This document shows, piece after piece, positions 46,501-56,755 of a DNA stretch of 64,000 nt (its first letter is position 1; every line of letters begins with the position of its first letter). Source of the DNA: Berberis thunbergii (Eukaryota; Streptophyta; Magnoliopsida; Ranunculales; Berberidaceae); contig QNQO01005766.1 in the NCBI GenBank assembly GCA_003290165.1, forward strand, positions 62,001 to 126,000. The letters run 5' to 3'. Under the pieces are notes generated by a model. That model was not told the origin of the DNA. It saw nothing but the letters and a program-made list of their open reading frames with translations, and did not search any database. Both the position numbers and the translations under genes were made by a program.

Positions 46501-46574
46501 TTTTGTTCTCTTGAAACAGATCTGAAGAAGAAGAAGAGATCTAAAGAAGAAGAAGGATCTTACCTGGAAGGAGA

Positions 46575-46800
46575 TCTGAACCAATCTGAGAGCAGGGCGA
46601 GAACCTCTTCTCCTCGCTGGAACCCCTCCTCTTCGCTGGATCTAAGATCAGGGCAGAGAGCTGCTCGCTGGATCTGAGATCAGGGCAGAGAGCTCCTCGC
46701 TGGATCTGAAGCTCTCGCTGGATCTAAAGCTCCTCGCAGAGATCAGGGCAGAGAGCTCCTCGATGTGTTGGACAAAGAGATCACGGCAGAGAGCTCTGAG
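46575..46800. repeat. Short tandem repeats, CAGGGCAGAGAGCTCCTCGC family
   Basis: About six imperfect units of GATCAGGGCAGAGAGCT(C/G)CTCGCTGGATCT, some partial. Confidence 0.85.
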
Positions 46801-46959
46801 ACCCCAACCCAGTTTCTGCTGCCTCCTGGTTCAACGCATCTTCTACTCGGATAACATCATAAACTATGTCAAGTTTATTCCCTTTTCATTAATTTGATGT
46901 TCTTCTTCAGCTCGATTCTCTCAAGATCTGAAGAAGAAGAAGGAGAAGAAAAGGTTGAG

Positions 46960-47060
46960 AATCTGCTTCGGTTCTTCATCTTCTTCAATCTGCTTCGGTT
47001 CTTCATTTTCTTCAATCTGCTTCGGTTCTTCATCTTCTTCTTCAGTTCATCCTTCTTCTC
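46960..47060. repeat. 27-bp tandem repeat, three units
   Basis: Unit TCTGCTTCGGTTCTTCAT plus CTTCTTCAA; three near-perfect copies. Confidence 0.9.
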
Positions 47061-47254
47061 CTCTGCGCCAAACCTCTCTCTGATTTAGGTCGAAAATTTT
47101 TTCGCAATGACCGCGCAAACCGATCTAGGTCGAAATAGCAAAAAAAAATTGGCCAAAGCGCGACAGAGCGCGAAATCTACTCTCCCCCCATTTTCGCCAG
47201 AGCGCGAAATCACTTCCAAATCACTCACTCGCAGGAGCGCGGCACGTGCAAAAC

Positions 47255-47460
47255 ATTTTAATTTAGCAACGGTTTTTGGCCGTTGCACAATATAGCAACG
47301 GTTTTTGGCCGTGGCTAATGCACCCACGGTTTAGAGCCGTGGCTAACTATTTTTGTAGCCACGATTTTAGGCCGTTGGCCACGCTATCCACGGTTTATAG
47401 CCGTGGCAAATAAACCAACGGCTTAGAACCGTGGCCACCTCCCCGTAGCTAAACAAGCAT
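47255..47460. repeat. CACTA right subterminal repeat array
   Basis: Eight or so copies of TAGCAACGGTTTTTGGCCGT-type motifs in alternating orientation, mirroring the left array. Confidence 0.9.
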
Positions 47461-47475
47461 TTTGGTGTAGTGATA

Positions 47476-47754
47476 TAAACTGGACCTCCCTGCCGGTTGT
47501 CGCATTCACCCGGTGTTTCATGTTTCCGCCTTGAAAAAGCAATTAGGCATGGGTAATAATGTCTCCACCAGTCTCCCTTCTCGTCCCGATATTGCGGAGT
47601 GGATTCCTGAAAAATTACTGGACCGCGGCCTCGTCAATCGTCATAATCAACCTGTTACTCGCTGGCTTATCAAGTGGCAAGGTCACCCTATTGAAGAAGC
47701 CACTTGGGAGGACTATGAGGATATTCGTCGGCGGTTTCCTACTTTTCAGGCTTG
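47476..47754 (+). pseudogene. Gypsy integrase C-terminus and chromodomain
   Basis: Resumes the frame cut at 37234: KLDLPAGCRIHPVFHVSALK is the conserved pre-chromodomain motif. The chromodomain-like region is VTRWLIKWQGHPIEEATWED then YEDIRRRFPTF, stop at 47752-47754. WLIKWQG...EATWED matches the core of plant chromovirus chromodomains, which direct integration to heterochromatin. This is the domain that classes the element as a chromovirus. Confidence 0.9.
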
Positions 47755-47784
47755 AGGACAAGTCGTTTTTCAAGGGGCACGGGA

Positions 47785-48125
47785 TGTTAGGAACCCATTT
47801 CTAGTACGTTACTATGTTGGTAAACAAGTCCTATTTCATAAGAAGTCCTGTTTAGATAAGTCAGTAGGCAAGAGTCCTAATTTAGTTGAAATAGGTAAGT
47901 CAGTAGGTGAGTCCTAATTTAGCTGAACTTAGATATTAAGATGAGTCTGGTTAGGAATCTAGGACTAGAATTCTCTATAAAGTCTATCAATTGTAATCAG
48001 AAGTTTCATCAATCAAATAACTTTTTCTAAACTTTGGTGGGTGATCTCCAATCAAAAGATCAATAGGTGGTTCGATCTCCAATCAAAAGATCGATTATAT
48101 TAGCTTCCGGTATCGGATCCTATCA
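47785..48125 (+). repeat. 3' LTR of the gypsy element
   Basis: 341 bp, preceded by the polypurine AAGGGGCACGGGA and followed by target duplication GAAAC. Confidence 0.95.
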
Positions 48126-48195
48126 GAAACATATCATTTAGGAAAAAAATGATGAAACAAATGGTCCATGACTGTTAATGTAGCATAACCTTTAC

Positions 48196-48423
48196 CTGGT
48201 AAGCGCCCACAAGATGGACGATGATGCAGGCATTTGCAAAATCAATAAGCCGGAAGGGGTCATAAAAACCAAATCTAGTCAGGAAGTTTCCTGGTGCTTC
48301 ATTCCCAAATGCAGCATAACCAACAAAACCGCAGAGTCCATAGAACAATGTCGTGATCGAACATCCAACCAACGTTGCCTTCTTCATTTCTATATTCTCT
48401 GGAGGGCTAGATTTCAGTGTGTC
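48196..48423 (-). pseudogene. Permease copy 1, exon 6 (intact exon)
   Basis: 228 bp between TTGCAG and GTAAAG, encoding DTLKSSPPENIEMKKATL, ITTLFYGLCGFVGYAAFGNE and APGNFLTRFGFYDPF. Two membrane helices are recognisable. It is the reference that exposes the 1-nt deletion in copy 2 (227 bp). Confidence 0.93.
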
Positions 48424-49113
48424 CTGCAACATAATGTAATTAGGTTTTCAGTTTATCCTGGATTGTACATTTTCTCTGAATACACTTTAAAAATTAGTTT
48501 TTAAGTGTGTCCAGGATACATTTTCAAAACTTATTCTATGATCTCTACATGTGATCCATGTCATTTGCATCCTAATGAGAGATGGACATTTGAGTTTTTA
48601 TTTTTAATTTTAATTTTTTATCATTTAATAAAGTAAATGTATTTTTTTAACCCTTAACCCTCCCTATTCCATGTCACCGGCCGAATTTGAACATCTATCA
48701 ACTCAGCTGGTACACCTTTGATTAAAGTAAATGTTAACTTAGATTTTCCTCACAATGTTAGCTACAAAATAAAGGTTTTGGAAGAAATGTTTAAAAAAAT
48801 AATAATAAATATGAAGATAAGTGAGAAGAGGTAAAAGGTTCTTTATTTGAAGTTGAAGATGAGCAAAATGTTAGTTTACTCCCACTTGATTAAACTTTTT
48901 ATCATAATATTTACAAAACCATGAGGACAAACGGTCAGCATCAATTTTTTTTTCTTCGATTTTTTTTTTTTTTTTTTTTTAAGCCTTTGTTGTGCGTTTT
49001 CTTGTCTCCCTTCTCATTTTTGACAAATTTTCATCTCATTTTTTTTTTCTCTCTCTCAAAACAAGCATAATATAAATATTTCACTGGAGCAGAGTGTGAG
49101 TGTTACTACTTGC
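48424..49113. other. Permease pseudogene intron sequence
   Basis: AT-rich with T-runs near 48960 and 49040; no mobile element recognised. Confidence 0.5.
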
Positions 49114-49801
49114 CTGTATCTCAAACTAGGATTGAAGAAAATCCTATTGCAAATGCAATATTTCCGATAGCTTGGAAAGTATTCAATATCTTCTCAGTTT
49201 TTGTTACATCCACCCCTATCGTCGTGCCTGTAAGACCTGTCCTTGCACTATGTCCAGGCTCTGTGTACCACCGCATTATCAAACATGATTCATTAAATTT
49301 ACTCTAATTCATTGAACTAATTAACTATTATTTTCTTAACAAATGTAAAACAAAAAGCTAACTATTCTTTTTAACAAACAAAATCTGTGCATTTGGCTAT
49401 GGTGAGACCGAGACCTATGGAAGAGTAAGTAAAGGAAACAGTTGTTTGAAGCGCACCAAATACCACCATGGACAGATTGTTTGATGTGCCACAGTCCGCA
49501 TTGTGACCATTCTTATGGAAACAGTTGGATTTTTTAATTGCCCTGATTTACAAAAAAATAAAAACCAACAAGTGCAAATGTTAACCCGTGTTAATTAAGC
49601 CTGTTATAGTAATTAAAATAAAGACCTCCCTGTTAATTGGGGCTTATGAATGAACTTTTGCATTGTAAAAGAATATCAAAATGCAAAATATTCTTATCAT
49701 CTATTACTTTTCTTACTCATACTAGAATACCTAAACACGCGATGCATACAATGGAACTTTAACTTGTGCACCCATCTTAGGGATGACCCCTCTTCCACGA
49801 G

Positions 49802-50700
49802 CAGGGGCGAGGGGGGGCAGTTGTCCCCCTCAATTTTTAAAATAATTTTATTATATACTTCATCATTAAAAAATTAATTTTATAATATATAATACAATAT
49901 GTAAATTGTTCATTCAACTAGTTTTACATTTATCTATTGGTGTAGTAGTTGGAAGTTTGTAAATTTTTGTCAGCGACTCGAGTTTTATATTCATTGAGTG
50001 CATATTTTTTTTTATGGCTATTCACTATACATTTTGATGGTTATTGATAATTACTATTTTTATCATTGTTACTCACCTAATTTTTTATTTTCAATACAAT
50101 TTTATAGTAATTGCAAACATTTAAAAAAACTATTTAGTTTAATAAAAATGTATTTTGGTCCTCTCAGAGCATATGATTTCTTTATGTCTATACAATTTTG
50201 TCATTGTGACATTTCCCTACTTTTTTGTTTTCAACTCAAATTTATATGTAATTGCAAACATTAAAGCAATGAATTGTTTGTTCACAGGTGACGTAAAACC
50301 TTCAACCAAAAAAATATTTGAAATTAATATCTAAAATAATAACTAAAGAATTCAATGAAAATATATGCCACTGGCCAACTCGTACAAAATTTGAGCCTCA
50401 TATAAACAATTTTTAATGAAATGTATCAGGATCTTATTATGTTCGTAAATTTTTGATTTTTTTTAGCTTCAATTAGATATTTATTCTATTTTTTTTTTGT
50501 GATTTTAGTTATATATTCTCGTTATTACGCTCATTTTCCCTCGCTAAGGTTATTGATATTGTAACTTTATTTGCTTAAAATTGGATTACACTTAATTCAA
50601 TTTGATATATACAATGTATTTTTCTTATTTTACTAACTCGAATAGAAATAATTTTTTTTTGCCCCCCTCCCAATTGACTAAAATCCTGGATCCGCCACTG
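49802..50700. mobile_element. hAT-type non-autonomous element (899 bp)
   Basis: Starts CAGGGGCGAGGGGGGGCA and ends CCTGGATCCGCCACTG, i.e. CAGTGGCGGATCCAGG read inward. CAGnGGCG ends are typical of a common plant hAT family. Eight-bp duplications TCCACGAG (49794-49801) and TCCACAAG (50701-50708) match at 7 of 8. The interior is AT-rich and non-coding. It lies between the relics of permease exons 2 and 4, where exon 3 is missing. Confidence 0.85.
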
Positions 50701-50708
50701 TCCACAAG

Positions 50709-51547
50709 TAAGAGTGATAATAACAATAATGATGATGATGATAATCCTAAGCACCCATTTCTTCTAGACGATTGTGTTCTATACTTTTTGTAATTATTGG
50801 TAACTGGTAATTTCTAAAACTTTAAATATAAATAAGAGAAAAGAGTGGAAGTAGAATAATTATCGAAAAAATTTATTCAACCTGGTCCTTGTCCCTAGTT
50901 AGTGCCTGGGGAGGGTGTCGGTGGTTAGCTTGGGTAGAAAGGTTCATCATTATCTCTACAAATGACTAAGTTACCAGAATCACAATATTATTGAACAAGC
51001 TATTTTTTAGAAATTTCACATAATAATTGTAGTTGTTTAGACCATGAATCTAGCCATGGTTAGAGAGTTATAGATGTCAATGAAAATTAGTTACAGGTAA
51101 GTATTGGAGAATGTCTAAAAATTCAAATTTGAATAAGAGAAAAGAGTGGAAGATTATAAGTAAAATGAGTAGAATATCTGAATTTCAATTTTCTTAAACA
51201 AATTATTTTTTAGGGTTAAACAAAAACCTGATTAAACCGATTAAACTGACTGAACTGATCAAAATTGAATCAATTGGTTCGATTTAAATTTACTTTGGTT
51301 CGGTTTTGATTTTAAATCGAAGTGGTCGATTTGGTTTTTGGTTTCTATGTGATTTTAACCGACCAAACATATATAATAAACAATATATATTTTGTATAAA
51401 AATAATATAATATGCTTAAAATAGTCGGTTGGTTCAGTTTTATTTCGATTTTAGTCTGTTCGGTTTGCATAAATTATAATAGGTTTGGTTTGTGTTTGAA
51501 ATTTTTTAAACCAATCAAAGTCGATTCGATTTTCACCAACAGTGTAC
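50709..51547. other. AT-rich sequence, possible decayed repeat
   Basis: The part from 51225 to 51500 is rich in GGTTCGGTTT / AACCGACCAAAC phrases in both orientations, as in decayed hAT-type MITEs, but no ends are definable. Confidence 0.35.
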
Positions 51548-51934
51548 CTAAGTTGGCTTTCACAACACCCACGTAAGTATAGTTCGGTTGAGCGAGTAGA
51601 GTTGAAGTGAAACAAGTGATGGTAGCAAATGCGGAAAGAGTGACAATCCAGCCCAATTGCGCTACGGCCCATGCCAATGACAACACTCCGGATCCGATTA
51701 CAGCAGTAATAATGTGTGCAGTTGCAGTCACCCAAGTTCCTTCATTTTCCAAACCAAATAACGATTTAACAAGAAAGAACTAGAGATTAAAATGATGTAA
51801 ACATACCTGTTCTTGTTTTCGCGGCCATCCAAATCCATTTCTCTGCGGTAACTCTGCACCCATTATCTCTCTCATTGTGTGATTAAGACTTAGAGAAGAA
51901 GGAAATGAGAATGGGATTCAAACTATACAAAGGG

Positions 51935-52535
51935 AAATTAAGAGCATAATTTTGACAGAATTAAAGAATGGCGTTATTGGAGAAGATGTAGACCATAGGA
52001 TTAAAGATGGTTGGCTGAAATGGAGAATGACATCAAGAGTATTATGCGATAGAAGGATGTCTGTAAGGCTAAAAAGGAAATACTATAAGACAATTATTCA
52101 ACCAATCATGTTATACAATTCAGAATATTGGGCTACTACGGGACAACATACGCATAGGATGGCAGTAGCAGAAATGCATATATTAAGGTGAATGTGTAGT
52201 AAAACCCGTAAGGATAAAATTATAAATGAAAGAATTATGAGATACTTAGGTGTAACGCCTATAGAGGACAAAATTAGAAAGGCGTTTAACTTGGTTTGGT
52301 CACATGCGGAGGAAACCAAGCATGACGTTAATTAGAAAATGTCTAGATTGGCGAGTTCATGAAGGGTGTAGACGGAGAGGACGATTGTTGAAAACTTAGA
52401 TGAATGCGGTAAATGAAGACATCATTGAGCTTGGATTATGAAAGTATATGTGGAAAAACTGCATTACTTGGAGAATCAAAATCCATGTAGCTGACCCTAA
52501 AAAAATCAGAAATGAGCTTTAATGATGATACATAT
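51935..52535 (+). mobile_element. LINE 3' fragment (reverse transcriptase C-terminus)
   Basis: Encodes VDHRIKDGWLKWRMTSRVLC, RLKRKYYKTIIQPIMLYNSE, YWATTGQHTHRMAVAEM and, after a stop, MCSKTRKDKIINERIMRYLG. This is the C-terminal RT region common to plant non-LTR elements (VLCDxxxxxxLKGKFY...LYGxECW). Stops are present and the 5' part is missing, as expected for a 5'-truncated LINE copy. It ends about 52530, followed by an AT-rich tail. It starts about 70 bp upstream of permease pseudogene exon 1. Confidence 0.85.
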
Positions 52536-52858
52536 ATATAATATTTACATTTAAGCGCTTAATAAAAATAACCACAATCATATCTAAATACTAAACTTAA
52601 TAGTGTTAAGTTAGTACATTTCTTTATACAAATAGCCTTCTGTCTTAATGGATAATTTAAATAAATTACTTCGGCTTAATGTGAAAAAGTTTGATTTTTT
52701 TTTAATCTTATTTTTAACATGTATCTCAAGAATCGTTTGGCAAATTGGGATGATACTAGTACACATTATTCTCGACACTAATCTACACATTTCCTTGGAC
52801 TTTCATTAGAAACAGATTAGTGAATATTACAGTTCATATGCAACTGTGTCTTTAAAAT

Positions 52859-53015
52859 GAAAAATTCTAATTGTTGAGGGAACCAGCGAGGGACCCCATA
52901 GGATCTGTGCGTTGAAAATTCAACTACGCGTCCTGAGAGAGATAAACGATTCTCTCCCCCCTGTGGGGTCTCTCGCTGATTTCCTCGCTGTCTTCCTCGA
53001 CAGTTAGACGGGTTC
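52859..53015. mobile_element. Mutator-like MITE, second copy of the GGAAAATTCTA family
   Basis: 157 bp with a perfect 9-bp duplication CTTTAAAAT (52850-52858 and 53016-53024). Starts GAAAAATTCTAATTG like GGAAAATTCTAGGGG at 18137, with the same GAGGGAACCAGCGAGGG-type arms facing CTCGCTGATTTCCTCGCTG. Non-coding. Confidence 0.88.
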
Positions 53016-53024
53016 CTTTAAAAT

Positions 53025-54005
53025 ATACAAAATACCAAACCGTGTCATTTTTTTTTTTGTTTTCAAGACCCCAAGCAAATTATCTGTTTTTAAATGGCAC
53101 CTGAAAACGTTTTGTAAATTTTTTTTATATACATTTATTTATTTTTATTATTCTAGGGTAAAACTTAGAACCCACAACTTCATTCAACATTCGCGATAGT
53201 GGCACTATCCTGTGCACCAGCGGCAGCTTCATCAAACGATATTGACCATCTTATTTGATACTCAGTTAATTGTTAATTTATTGAAGAAATAATTATGTAT
53301 TTTTGGGGTTGTGATGTTTTTTAGTCTTTGAAAAGCAAGTGGGATTTTAAGTTAGATGCTTAAAATCTAGTTTTATGGTAAAGGAATTGAAATTGAAAAA
53401 CGAAAGGCGTTGGTTGCCAGGGCCAGGAAAAAAAATGACTCTGAATGCAAAACTAAATTTAGAAAATTTTGTCAACTCGTGTTGGAGTGAATTACTTTTG
53501 GCGAGAACCATTTTCTTGTTCAATGAAATTGTCAGGCTTCAATTTTTCACAGAACAAAAAATGACGAAGTTCTAATACAACAAATATAATGTTTTATATA
53601 AATTTGAAGTTAAAAAAAAAATCACTTAACCATAGATTAATCTAAACAAAAATATAAAAAAGAATGAATAATTCAACGGTTCTTCTTCTCTTCTCTATGC
53701 CGTACAAATATGAGAGAAACCAATTATCTCTTTTTCCCTCTTCTTTCATTATTCATCTCCCTCTTTTTATTTAACAAAAACCTTATTTAATATTAAACTT
53801 AATGAAAACATGATCCAAGTCCAAAATCTATAAATGAGTTCAAGCCCAAAAGAAAAATAACTCAAATTTATAAACTAACCCTCTTTTGTTTTGTTTTTTT
53901 TTTTTATAAACTATAGCGCGTGAAAATGATGCATGAATTATCATAAATAAGGTAATAAAATAATTTATCTATAAAGTATATTTATATAGTTGAAAATATG
54001 TGGGT
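53025..54005. other. AT-rich interval, no gene
   Basis: One open frame of 66 codons at 53375 has no recognisable similarity. A possible gypsy-type LTR start, TGTAACACCC read on the minus strand at about 54014, borders this interval. Confidence 0.45.
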
Positions 54006-54060
54006 GTTACAACACATACACCTCAAACGAATCTCGTCCCGAGATTTGATAGAGGAAATA
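54006..54060 (-). repeat. Possible gypsy LTR edge
   Basis: Minus-strand AATCTCGGGACGAGATTC, then a spacer, then TGTAACACCC is the usual end-of-pol to 3' LTR junction of Del/Tekay gypsy elements. A second TGTAGCACCCCG occurs (minus) near 56576. No pol is present between them, so the assignment is tentative. Confidence 0.4.
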
Positions 54061-54129
54061 ACTAGATAAATCATTTTACATGAAAGCTACACTTATCGAA
54101 CGAAACATCATTAGTCTCCCATCATATAG

Positions 54130-56160
54130 TACACCAATCAAAAAAAAAAAAAATTGGTCAAACAAGAAGATTTTTATTTAAGGGAAAGACAAACCACAAA
54201 GAAGAGTGAACAATCCTAAACCAAGGAAAGCCCACAACAAAGAGTCCAAACTACCAACTTCCCAAAAAGAAAAAAAAGAGCTTCAAACAATAAAGCCCCA
54301 TGAAAAAACTAATAAAAAACCAAGCCAAACAAAAGTCACAATCGAACTGCAAAACGAAGAAGATTGACACAAGACCTTCGCAAAAACCAAACCAACAAGA
54401 AACGAGAACCACAAAATCGGCGAAAACCTCAACCTGAATACAAAGCTTGCACCATATCCAAGGCCTAGTCTGCATCTAGACTGAGATCAACCCCTATCAT
54501 ATAACCGATATTTTGAAAGATGAACAAACTTCATCCTCATCGCTGCTAACCTCAAATTCAACAGGATGCGGCCCTAAACCACTGAGATTACTATCAAGAT
54601 TGGCCCTTGAACACTCGCCTGAAGGAATCCCAATGGGCTGGTTTGAGGCGGCTTCGATAGAATGTTGTTCGGTTAAAGAAGCTTCAAAACCTGGGGGAGC
54701 TCCCAAATGAACAGACATGGAAGAGCTTCCCTTGAGATGCTCAGTGCAAGGTTCAAAACCTGACGGGAAAGGAAAATTGTTTTCCAAAATCGGGTCAAAA
54801 GTTAAGCTTCATTCCAATTCAACATTTGCATCAAATTGTTCCACCTGTCTCGATTTCTTAGAAATGCCCAATTTCACATGCCTTTGTTTTAACATGAGAA
54901 AGGACCTAGTTGAAAAGACTAAGAAATTGGCCCAAAGGAGAGATCGATCTCTTTGCGCCTTTTTGTCTAGTTTATGGATCCTATTATCTTGTTTTACAAA
55001 CTTGTTCAGGAGATGGTCCAAATTAAAAAGGTCTTTCTCCACTACCTCAAGATATGATATCTGACGAGTAGTAGCACTCTACTTTTGGACTCTATCTTCA
55101 ACTTTGATCTGCTCCCCTTCCAATCGAAGTCCCTCTTCCAATACAACTTCCAGTGAGTCAAGACATTGTTTCGACTTAGATACCTGGGTCGAAGAGTTTT
55201 CCGGAAGACCTTTCCCCTTATGTAACGAACTCGGTCGAGAAGTCGCGGCCGCCGAGTTTTCATCACTCGGAACAAGACTCGATTGCACCAATGGGGTTGC
55301 TCTGACAATACGACCTGTCGGAGAGATGTTTCGGGAAATACCTAAGCTCTGGGTTTTCAAACCTGCTGCTGCTGACTGCCAACCGTCTGTTTGGTATTAA
55401 CAAACACCAGTAAGGCGGATTGCCCACCCAACATCGTCACTGGTGACCAACAGATCTTGGAGTCAGTCGTCGTCCTCACCAAATTGACCCATTAACTCCA
55501 ACAAGATGTTCCACTTGAGGATGAGGTACCCCAAGAACTCTTGAGAGGAAATCAAGCGAAGAATCGAGCCTAATATTAGTCGATTTCTCCGACTTCATCT
55601 TGACAGTTGAGGAATTGGGATAACAGAAACTATTGTTTGAAAGCACCTCAGCATAAAACCTAGGACAGGGAGGGGGATTCACTTTGGGCTGCTGAGTGAG
55701 AAAATTCCTGGTTTTGGATGCTTGAGGCCTGGGTATCAGCTGCTTCTGATGCTTAATAGTCACCTCATTCACCAGTTTGGCCAGAGTTAATCAGCCCTTG
55801 CCATCGAGATCGGCTGGAACTCTCAAAATATTGGTTCCAGAGCGCTAGCCAACCATGATTGAGAGGAAAACACCACCTCTGTTTGACTCCTTCACCACCA
55901 TCATCCACCGAATCGTTTGTTTCCAATTGGCAATGAAGCTATGTTTGCCCGCTCTAACAACTTTTTCGAGCTGTAACCTAACCAAACTTTCATATTAGAT
56001 TCCAAAAAACCTTAGCCCAAAACTTCGCACTTGATTCAAACAGGAAGAAACCACCTATGATCTTCGTAGTCCCAAACTCCTTCCCTTCGATTTTAACCAC
56101 TGATTTACTTCCATCATCAACTGCCACCTTCAATCAATCCATTGTCAAGCAAGAACAAAA
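54130..56160 (-). pseudogene. Probable LINE-type ORF1 remnant (DUF4283-like)
   Basis: Read on the minus strand from about 56160, broken frames give KIEGKEFGTTKIIGGFFLFE, VVRAGKHSFIANWKQTIR and VKESNRGGVFLSIMVG, reminiscent of the DUF4283 nucleic-acid-binding ORF1 of plant retroelements. Further down, LGVPHPQVEHLVGVNGS and a proline/serine-rich SVHLGAPPGFEASL segment resemble the linker. The tail (about 54300-54150) reads LWAFLGLG-like then an A/T run, similar to LINE 3' ends. The RT is absent. Identification is by style, not a strong motif. Confidence 0.35.
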
Positions 56161-56189
56161 ATTGCAGTAAAGGGTTTGAAAGGAATACT

Positions 56190-56420
56190 CATGATTTGGC
56201 CCCTCAACGGATTTGAAAAAAAACCCTCGACGGAAGGCTTGACGGATCTACCTTAGATGATCAACCCCTTGACGGATCTGTCAGGACGGAATAACCCCTC
56301 AATGAATCAGCCCATCGACGTCGCAGCCCTGGACAGAAGTCTCTGGCAACCCTTGATGTCAGCCCCTAGCAGCCCTTGACGGAAGCCCCTTCGCAGCCAC
56401 AGCCCTTGCTCGAAACCCTT
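56190..56420. repeat. Imperfect CCCTTGACGGA-type repeats
   Basis: Repeated phrases such as CCCCTTGACGGATCTG, CAACCCTTGATG and CAGCCCTTGACGG, degenerate in spacing. No function evident. Confidence 0.6.
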
Positions 56421-56755
56421 AGTCAATCATAACTAAATTTCTATTAACACTCTTTAAGAAACGAATCATACATATGAGTAACGAGCAAGTAGCACATTTA
56501 CATGCACATACTTTCATGTAGACAAACACACAAAAGATACAAAATTCAGTAAGAATAAAAATGCGGGGTGCTACAGAAACACACCTAAAAGTTGAAGTCA
56601 GAGTGTTGTTTTCAAGTTATAAAAAAAAAAAAAAAAATGGAACATTGATAAATAGAATGGCGGCAATATCCAGAGACTAAACAAGTTTTTGTAGAATTAA
56701 AATGATGAGACGATGTTAGATTTGAAACACAATTCAACACAACAAACACTTATTG

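Larger units (their letters stand above)
37235..47472. mobile_element. 10.2-kb CACTA element carrying host gene fragments
   Basis: Ends CACTACACCAAAA at 37235 and TTTTGGTGTAGTG at 47472, perfect 13-bp inverted repeats. The 3-bp duplication ATA flanks it (37232-37234 and 47473-47475), and removal restores the gypsy frame INSVAY-KLDLPAG. Subterminal arrays of AGCAACGGTT(T/C)TAAGCCGTGGC occupy 37250-37650 and 47260-47450. No TNP2-like transposase is seen, so it is non-autonomous. Inside are fragments of at least five host genes (separate entries). Confidence 0.95.
32967..48125 (+). mobile_element. Ty3/gypsy chromovirus (Reina-like) with nested CACTA
   Basis: LTRs 32967-33306 (340 bp) and 47785-48125 (341 bp), TGTTAGGAACCCA...TCCTATCA, near identical. 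A perfect 5-bp duplication GAAAC lies at 32962-32966 and 48126-48130. The primer-site phrase TGGTATCAGAGC starts two bases after the LTR; polypurine AAGGGGCACGGGA precedes the 3' LTR. Pol order is protease, RT, RNase H, integrase, chromodomain. Without the CACTA it is about 4.9 kb, the small size typical of Reina-lineage elements. It lies in the E6-E7 intron of the permease pseudogene. Confidence 0.95.
27770..51863 (-). pseudogene. Amino acid permease (AAP family) pseudogene, copy 1
   Basis: Relic of a plasma-membrane H+/amino acid symporter (AAAP superfamily, AAP type). Minus-strand exons: E1 51863-51807 (MGAELPQRNGFGW); E2 51739-51548; E4 49542-49385; E5 49260-49114; E6 48423-48196; E7 32924-32632 continuing 27894-27770. 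Compared with copy 2: E2 lacks 42 bp (in frame); E3 was not found; E4 lacks 57 bp and its donor GT is AT; E5 has a 1-bp insertion making LV*, with a GC donor; E6 is intact; E7 has a 2-bp insertion after YFPVE and is split by a copia element. A gypsy element with a nested CACTA sits in the E6-E7 intron. Each of several defects alone would inactivate it. Confidence 0.93.

Noticed and set aside
46219..47295. ORFs near the CACTA right end as captured genes
   Set aside because: They are translations of short tandem repeats and subterminal motifs.
47107..47327. Serine/arginine-rich short ORFs near the CACTA end
   Set aside because: No family match; frame runs into the repeat array.
52098..52319. 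Minus-strand ORF in the LINE fragment
   Set aside because: Shadow of the plus-strand RT sequence.
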